Source of the DNA: CAIJXB01 sp964455905
GTDB taxonomy: Bacteria > Chlamydiota > Chlamydiia > Chlamydiales > Rhabdochlamydiaceae
DNA length: 64,000 bases
NCBI GenBank assembly: GCA_964455905.1
Contig: CAYVYN010000007.1
Span: 42,352-106,351 of the forward strand
Reading direction: 5' to 3'
A model generated the notes under the pieces. The model searched no databases, was not told the DNA's origin, and was given only the letters and a program-made list of their open reading frames with translations. Shown here piece by piece: positions 58,804 through 64,000 of this stretch (position 1 is the stretch's first letter; each line of letters starts with the position of its first letter). The translations under genes were made by a program, and so were the position numbers.

Positions 58804-61422
58804 TTAACCCATCCATTTTGCTAATGTGCTCAGCCCCACGTCATCTATCTCATTCTGACCAAGATTTAAGCTCATCCATTCACGCATTTTGCTAATATGC
58901 GCAGTACCCACAGGACCTAGCCGGGTACCCTGAAGACTTAAGCTGATTAACCCATTCATTTTGCTAATGTGCTCAGCACCCACATCACCTATTTCGTTGT
59001 GGCCAAGATTTAAGCTTCTCAACCTATGCATTTTGCTGATATGCTCAGCACTCAAAGGACCTAGCCCGCTACCCCTAAGGCTTAAGCTCGTTAATCCATC
59101 CATTTTGCTAATGTGCTCAGCACCCACATCACCTATATCGTTGCGGCCAAGATTTAAGCTTCTCAACCTATGCATTTTGCTGATATGCTCAGCACCCAAA
59201 GGACCTAGCCCGCTCCCTCGAACAGTTAATCTCGTTAACCCATCCATTTTGCTAATGTGCTCAACGCCCTCAGGACCTATCTGGTTCCACCCAAGGTCTA
59301 AGCTCGTCAACCCATGCATTTTGCTAATCTCCTCAGCACCCAAAGAACCTATCTTGTTGTCGATAAGATTTAAGCTCGTCAACCCTCTCATTTTACTTAT
59401 ATGCGCAGCACCCACATCACCTATCTGCCCGCCTTTAAGATTTAAGCTCGTCAACCCAGCCATTTTGCTGACATGCTCAGCACCCTCAGGCCCAATCCAC
59501 ATCCCTTTAAGACTTAAGCTCATTAAACCACTCATTTTACTTATATGCGCAGCACCCACATCACCTATCTGGTTATCGCTAAGATCCAAACTCGTCAAAC
59601 CGCTCATTTTACCGATATGCGCAGCACCCTCAGGACCTATCTGCCATCCTTTAAGAATTAAACTCGTCAAGCCAGTCATTTTGCTAATATGCTCAGCACC
59701 CATACTACCTATTTGGTTGTCGCTAAGGTCCAGCCTCGTCAACCCACCCATTTTGCTGATATGCGCAGCTCCCTCAGGTCCTATACGGTTGCCCTGAAGA
59801 CTTAGGCTCGTCAACCCACTCATTTTGCTGACGTGGTCAGCTCCAACATTACCTATCTGGTTGCACCCAAGATTTAAGCTTCTCAATCCACGCATTTTGC
59901 TGATGTGCGCCGCACCTACAGAACCTATCTGGTTCTGGCTAAGATCTAACTCACGTATGTTTTCGTATGAGGCAATTTGGCTTGCTAGATCACTCTTAAA
60001 ACCGCCACCAACGGCTGATAAGCTGTGAATTTCAGGGCAAAGATCTAATAAACTACGAATCTCTGTAATTCTAATACCATCTAAATTTAAGCATTTTATT
60101 GTAATTCCCTTGTTTTCCCTTATCCTCAAATCGTTTCTTCGTATCAATGCGAGTAAAGATTTTTCTGTTAACCCCAAATCTCTAACAGGCATACCGTTAG
60201 AGATTCTAATCAGTTTTTCCCTATCTGACGACCTTGCTAAAGAAGGCTTTGATGACTTTGATGTTACGGCAACTTCAAGAAGGTCTTTTCGATTCAAAAA
60301 CTCCGCTATAGTATTTAACATCTCTTCTGGAAGTTTTAGTATAGGGCTTACAAAGTTTTTAATTTTCCAACTAGACTTTTCAAGCTCTATTAAGGAACAC
60401 GTATTCCTAAGTTTTCCAATCCAAAGACGAAGCTCTTCATTTGAAGCATAGGGAAATGCTTTTTCTTGAAATCTTTCAATCCAATTCTCAGCCTGCCTTA
60501 TAGCATCGGGGGTAATTCCTGAAAAATTCGTTAATTTCTCATTTAACGTAGCAGCGTGTTCTATTAACCTGTCCACATCTCTTCCTCGAAGCTTTTTAGT
60601 TAGATCGGACGAATCGTACCTCTGTAATCTAGTTAACTGAGTATTAGCTTCTACTAATTCTTCTCGGATAAGAGATATTTCCCCCCAAGCCTGAGCATCA
60701 ACATCTTGTTTAATCTGTTCTAACCGGGCTAGTATTTTTTTTACGTCAACACTAGAGTCACAAAGAACTCTTTCCTTTTCTGGTAGAAATTCTTGTAATT
60801 TATGAATAACACCTAAAACCTTTTCTTCGTGCAAATCAATTAGTTCATATAAAAAGTCTGGTGGAATATTTTTAGTAGATATGTCAATACCAAATTCCCA
60901 TTTTAAAGCTAATTTCGTTCGCCACTCAATGCTGTTGTTATTTTCTAGAGCTCTAGAGTTGTAAATAGGATTGAAAATGGTGCGTGTTAGATCAACGAAA
61001 GAAAGAGCTAGGGGAAAAGATAAGCATAGGAATGGTTTCATAGATGGATTGATTATCGTTGCATAAATAGAGCTCACCAAAATCGAAATCCTTAACAATT
61101 CAAGCGCAAAACATTCTAGATGTTTTTTCCTAAGCTCTATTACATTATAATTCCATGCAGCTAAAGAAAGATGATAAATAGCTCCTACAGGAGATACAAA
61201 GCTATAAATAGCTAGGTTTGCAAAAACTCTAGCGATAGAACTTATTACAAGCTTTACCTTAAAATGGGCGATCTCTTCTGGCTTTTGATAATTTTTGAAA
61301 TCTTCAATATCTAAATCCGTTTTCTGATTCAAATTATATCTAGATGGGGTTAACCAATTAGATTCAGTCACAAAGCAAAGAGCACTTCCCGAAAGCGATT
61401 GTATTTTTGTATTACACCCCAT
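58804..61422 (-). CDS. LRR paralogue 2: membrane-anchored F-box/LRR protein, C-terminus frameshifted
   Basis: An 872-residue protein. The shared cassette (1-340) is followed by an F-box at 361-391 (ILKLPEEMLNTIAEFLNRKD, then LLEVAVTSKSS), the SKP1-binding motif of eukaryotic ubiquitin ligases. Sixteen 24-residue LRRs run from about 489, of the form LTSLDLSDNQIGDVGAAHIS plus KMSG. The final repeat ends abnormally (EIDDVGLSTLAKWMG) because one base is missing near 58834, relative to the repeat consensus; in the original frame it would run on as AEHISKMDG. No C-cap follows. F-box plus hydrophobic anchor plus LRR implies a host-directed adaptor, as described for GALA-type and chlamydial F-box proteins. 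Confidence 0.85.
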   Translation of the reverse strand: MGCNTKIQSLSGSALCFVTESNWLTPSRYNLNQKTDLDIEDFKNYQKPEEIAHFKVKLVISSIARVFANLAIYSFVSPVGAIYHLSLAAWNYNVIELRKKHLECFALELLRISILVSSIYATIINPSMKPFLCLSFPLALSFVDLTRTIFNPIYNSRALENNNSIEWRTKLALKWEFGIDISTKNIPPDFLYELIDLHEEKVLGVIHKLQEFLPEKERVLCDSSVDVKKILARLEQIKQDVDAQAWGEISLIREELVEANTQLTRLQRYDSSDLTKKLRGRDVDRLIEHAATLNEKLTNFSGITPDAIRQAENWIERFQEKAFPYASNEELRLWIGKLRNTCSLIELEKSSWKIKNFVSPILKLPEEMLNTIAEFLNRKDLLEVAVTSKSSKPSLARSSDREKLIRISNGMPVRDLGLTEKSLLALIRRNDLRIRENKGITIKCLNLDGIRITEIRSLLDLCPEIHSLSAVGGGFKSDLASQIASYENIRELDLSQNQIGSVGAAHISKMRGLRSLNLGCNQIGNVGADHVSKMSGLTSLSLQGNRIGPEGAAHISKMGGLTRLDLSDNQIGSMGAEHISKMTGLTSLILKGWQIGPEGAAHIGKMSGLTSLDLSDNQIGDVGAAHISKMSGLMSLSLKGMWIGPEGAEHVSKMAGLTSLNLKGGQIGDVGAAHISKMRGLTSLNLIDNKIGSLGAEEISKMHGLTSLDLGWNQIGPEGVEHISKMDGLTRLTVRGSGLGPLGAEHISKMHRLRSLNLGRNDIGDVGAEHISKMDGLTSLSLRGSGLGPLSAEHISKMHRLRSLNLGHNEIGDVGAEHISKMNGLISLSLQGTRLGPVGTAHISKMREWMSLNLGQNEIDDVGLSTLAKWMG
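58977..59264 (-). repeat. Near-identical 144-bp tandem duplication inside LRR paralogue 2
   Basis: Units 58977-59120 and 59121-59264 each encode two LRRs (RGSGLGPLxAEHISKMHR plus LRSLNLGxNxIGDVGAEHIS) and differ at few positions, showing recent expansion by LRR pairs. Confidence 0.8.
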
Positions 61423-61454
61423 AAATCCTGTAAATTATTAATTTTGAATGAAAA

Positions 61455-61483
61455 ATTTTATTTATTTCTATGTTTTATTTCAA
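61455..61483 (-). promoter_or_regulatory. Promoter of LRR paralogue 2
   Basis: Minus strand: TTGAAA, 17-base spacer, TAAAAT, 33 bases before the ATG at 61422. Best match of the three array promoters. Confidence 0.75.
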
Positions 61484-61663
61484 TTGTAAAATCTATTTTA
61501 TAGAAAAATAATATTATTCATTAAAAACACAAACAGTAAAAATAATTAGAGAAAGAAGTGTAAATATTTAAAAATATTTCCAACATAAGAAATACTAAGG
61601 ATTTCCTCGTCAATGACGAAAAAAAGAGAAAGCCCTACTCGTTTTTTTTTTGCACAGAAGTTT

Positions 61664-63829
61664 TTATACAAAAACTTTAACGCCCCTTGCCTCAAGCTTT
61701 TGCCGAATTTGCTCTTCAACCGAACGAACTATCAGGTTACACCGAATACTTACGCTCGTCAGCCCACGCATTTTGCTTATATGCTCAGCACCCTCAGAGC
61801 CTATCTGGTTGTGCATAACATTAAGGTTCCTCAATGCACGCATTTTACTTATATGCTCAGGACCCAAAGGACCTATTTCGTTATCTCTAAGCTCCAGGCT
61901 CATCAACCCACTCATTTTGCTAATATGCTCAGCACCTACATCACCTAGCTCGTTAGACTGAAGATCTAAAATTGTCAAACGATGCATTTCGCTAATATGC
62001 TCAGCACCCTCAGAACCTATATAATTGAGCATAAACTTTAAGCTGGTCAACCCACGCATTTTGCTAATGTGCTGAGCACCCATAGGACCTATCTCGCTGT
62101 AGTTAAGATCTAAGCTTGTCAATTCATGCATTTTGCTGATATACTGAGCACCCACATCAGTTATCTGGTTGCCCGCAAGACTTAAGCTCTCCAACCAATC
62201 CATTTTGCTAATATGCTCTGCAGCCACAGGACCTATTTTGTTGAAGCTAAGATTTAACCTCATCAGTCCACGCATTTTGCTAATATGTTCAGCACCCATA
62301 TCACCTATAAAGTTGTACTTAACATTAAGGTCCCTCAACCCACTCATTTTGCTGATATGCTCAGCGCCCACAGGACCTATCTGGTTGCCCCTAAGATCTA
62401 ACTTTTGTATGTTTTCGTAGGAGACAATTTGATTTGCTGGATCATCGTTAAAATCACAATTGGCAGCTGATAAGCTGCGAATTTTAGGGCAAAGACCTAA
62501 TAAACTACGAATCTCTGTAATTGTCATACCATTTAAATTTAAGCACTTTATTGTAATTCCGTCATTTTCCCTTATCCTCACCTGGTTTCTTTTCATCAAT
62601 GCAATTAACGATTTTTCTGTTAAGCCCAAATGTCTAACAGGCATACCGTTAGCGATCCTAACAAGTTTCCCTGTATCTGACGACTTTGCTAAAGAAGACT
62701 TTGATATTACGGCAACTTTATGAAGGTCTTTTCGATTCAAAAACTCCACTATAGTATTTAACATCTCTTCTGGAAGTTTTAGTATAGGGCTTACAAAGTT
62801 TTTAATTTTCCAACTAGACTTTTCAAGCTCTATTAAGGAACACGTATTCCTAAGTTTTCCAATCCAAAGACGAAGCTCTTCATTTGAAGCATAGGGAAAT
62901 GCTTTTTCTTGAAATCTTTCAATCCAATTCTCAGCCTGCCTTATAGCATCGGGGGTAATTCCTGAAAAATTCGTTAATTTCTCATTTAACGTAGCAGCGT
63001 GTTCTATTAACCTGTCCACATCTCTTCCTCGAAGCTTTTTAGTTAGATCGGACGAATCGTACCTCTGTAATCTAGTTAACTGAGTATTAGCTTCTACTAA
63101 TTCTTCTCGGATAAGAGATATTTCCCCCCAAGCCTGAGCATCAACATCTTGTTTAATCTGTTCTAACCGGGCTAGTATTTTTTTTACGTCAACACTAGAG
63201 TCACAAAGAACTCTTTCCTTTTCTGGTAGAAATTCTTGTAATTTATGAATAACACCTAAAACCTTTTCTTCGTGCAAATCAATTAGTTCATATAAAAAGT
63301 CTGGTGGAATATTTTTAGTAGATATGTCAATACCAAATTCCCATTTTAAAGCTAATTTCGTTCGCCACTCAATGCTGTTGTTATTTTCTACAGATATAGA
63401 GTTGTAAATAGGATTGAAAATGGTGCGTGTTAGAACGAATGGTTTCATAGATGGATTGATTATAGTTGCATAAATAGAGGTCACTAAAATCGAAATTCTT
63501 AACAACTCAAGCCCAAAACATTCTAGATGTTTTTCCTCAAGCTCTATTACATTATAATTCCATGCAGCTAAAGAAAGATGATAAATAGCTCCTACAGGAG
63601 ATACAAAGCTATAAATAGCTAGGTTTGCAAAAACTCTAGCGATAGAACTTATTACAAGCTTTACCTTAAAATGGGCGATCTCTTCTGGCTTTTGATAATT
63701 TTTGAAATCTTCAATATCTAAATCCGTTTTCTGATTCAAATTATATCTAGATGGATTTAACCAATTAGATTCAGTCACAAAGCAAAGAGCACTTCCCGAA
63801 AGCGATTGTGTTTTTGTATTACACCCCAT
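61664..63829 (-). CDS. LRR paralogue 3: membrane-anchored F-box/LRR protein
   Basis: A 721-residue protein using the ATG at 63829 (MGCNTKTQSL), as in the other copies; an in-frame TTG lies 9 bases upstream. The shared cassette is 12 residues shorter in the second hydrophobic stretch. The F-box (ILKLPEEMLNTIVEFLNRKD) is at about 349-380. Ten 24-residue LRRs follow (LTSLDLNYSEIGPMGAQHIS), ending in an intact cap SVEEQIRQKLEARGVKVFV, similar to copy 1's cap. The LRR sequences differ strongly from copies 1 and 2, so the presumed target surface has diverged while the anchor did not. Confidence 0.86.
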   Translation of the reverse strand: MGCNTKTQSLSGSALCFVTESNWLNPSRYNLNQKTDLDIEDFKNYQKPEEIAHFKVKLVISSIARVFANLAIYSFVSPVGAIYHLSLAAWNYNVIELEEKHLECFGLELLRISILVTSIYATIINPSMKPFVLTRTIFNPIYNSISVENNNSIEWRTKLALKWEFGIDISTKNIPPDFLYELIDLHEEKVLGVIHKLQEFLPEKERVLCDSSVDVKKILARLEQIKQDVDAQAWGEISLIREELVEANTQLTRLQRYDSSDLTKKLRGRDVDRLIEHAATLNEKLTNFSGITPDAIRQAENWIERFQEKAFPYASNEELRLWIGKLRNTCSLIELEKSSWKIKNFVSPILKLPEEMLNTIVEFLNRKDLHKVAVISKSSLAKSSDTGKLVRIANGMPVRHLGLTEKSLIALMKRNQVRIRENDGITIKCLNLNGMTITEIRSLLGLCPKIRSLSAANCDFNDDPANQIVSYENIQKLDLRGNQIGPVGAEHISKMSGLRDLNVKYNFIGDMGAEHISKMRGLMRLNLSFNKIGPVAAEHISKMDWLESLSLAGNQITDVGAQYISKMHELTSLDLNYSEIGPMGAQHISKMRGLTSLKFMLNYIGSEGAEHISEMHRLTILDLQSNELGDVGAEHISKMSGLMSLELRDNEIGPLGPEHISKMRALRNLNVMHNQIGSEGAEHISKMRGLTSVSIRCNLIVRSVEEQIRQKLEARGVKVFV

Positions 63830-63864
63830 AAAACTCAAAAAAAAATATTAATTTTAATGTGAAA

Positions 63865-63893
63865 ACATTATTTGTTTCTATATTTTACTTCAA
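63865..63893 (-). promoter_or_regulatory. Promoter of LRR paralogue 3
   Basis: Minus strand: TTGAAG, 17-base spacer, TAATGT. Aligned with the promoters of copies 1 and 2. Confidence 0.65.
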
Positions 63894-63987
63894 TTGTGAA
63901 ATGTTTTTTAGAAAAAATATTAACTATTAAAAATACAACCACCAAAAAAAAAGAGGAACCCTTACTCGTTTTTTTGCACGGAAGTTT

Positions 63988-64000
63988 TCATAAAAGAACT
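63988..64000 (-). CDS. 3' end of a probable fourth LRR paralogue (partial)
   Basis: Only the last codons are in the window. Minus-strand bases from 64000 read Val-Leu-Leu-stop (TGA at 63988-63990), aligning with Val-Phe-Val-stop of copy 3. The following 3' sequence (AAAACTTCCGTGCAAAAAAA) matches the one after copy 3, so the array goes on to the right. Confidence 0.6.

Noticed and set aside
58612..58824. Small plus-strand open frame in the LRR spacer
   Set aside because: It lies in the duplicated spacer, which is not conserved as a frame in the homologous spacer at 61560-61660, and it has no ribosome binding site.
58804..59960. Regular 72-base periodicity that could suggest a CRISPR or satellite array
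   Set aside because: The period equals 24 codons of in-frame LRRs, the copies vary in a coding-like way, and there are no unique spacers between constant repeats.
58961..62420. Long plus-strand open frames rich in Cys-Ser-Ala-Pro and Ile-Leu-Leu-Ile
   Set aside because: They are the antisense of the 24-residue LRR units; their repetitive sequence and lack of ribosome binding sites follow from the LRR code on the minus strand.
1..64000. tRNA, rRNA and insertion-sequence genes
   Set aside because: Scanning for T-loop-like GTTCGAATC blocks, rRNA-like conserved blocks and transposase motifs gave nothing I could support.

Overview
The window reads as chromosome of a member of the Chlamydiae, most likely an amoeba-associated 'environmental' lineage (Parachlamydiales-like). 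Supporting features are a class Ic ribonucleotide reductase with Phe at the radical-Tyr position, a multi-ATP-cone NrdA, a PknD-type kinase with a long C-terminal extension, several secreted or Inc-like bilobed hydrophobic proteins, and F-box/LRR eukaryote-like proteins. The DNA is AT-rich. I found no rRNA, tRNA, CRISPR array or insertion sequence. The genus cannot be fixed from the sequence alone.

Layout. 0.1-6.1 kb: a membrane protein, mtaB with a coupled unknown gene, a SEC-C protein, pssA and an outer-membrane beta-barrel. 6.4-10.9 kb: nrdA-nrdB behind two tandem NrdR boxes. 11-16.2 kb: an M16C metalloprotease, HtrA/DegP and an exported unknown. 16.7-25.2 kb: a GNAT enzyme, pknD-prfC-MFS, and minus-strand genes for a histidine phosphatase, an exported unknown and CorA. 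25.3-33 kb (accessory): an Inc-like protein, a divergent kinase-like protein, a lipoprotein-rlmK-mnmH operon and a tandem triplet of Inc-like paralogues. 33.2-40.3 kb: a hydrolase, a secreted glycosyltransferase-like protein, a TPR/transglutaminase-like pair, a 5'-nucleotidase and a BPL_N amidotransferase-like protein. 40.4-50.4 kb: clpB-tag, a 785-residue unknown, the ssb-pepA-rluA-family cluster and an atypical HisRS. 50.4-56.5 kb: dabB-dabA with a DUF6671-like gene and a divergent LysR regulator. 56.5-64 kb: a tandem array of LRR proteins that continues past the window end.

How the parts fit. Housekeeping genes (dNTP synthesis, tRNA and rRNA modification, chaperone, protein quality control) alternate with host-interaction loci. 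The two most notable loci are (i) an apparently intact DabAB inorganic-carbon uptake system, with the metal-site residues conserved at the exact spacing known for DabA, under a likely LysR switch, and (ii) the LRR array. In the array an almost identical N-terminal cassette (two hydrophobic hairpins plus a coiled coil) is followed by an F-box in two of three copies and by 7, 16 or 10 variable 24-residue LRRs. This is a plausible set of membrane-anchored, host-ubiquitin-directed adaptors diversifying by duplication. A third point of interest is a small protein at 26.3 kb that keeps the catalytic Lys/Asp/Asn/Asp set of protein kinases in a highly reduced frame.
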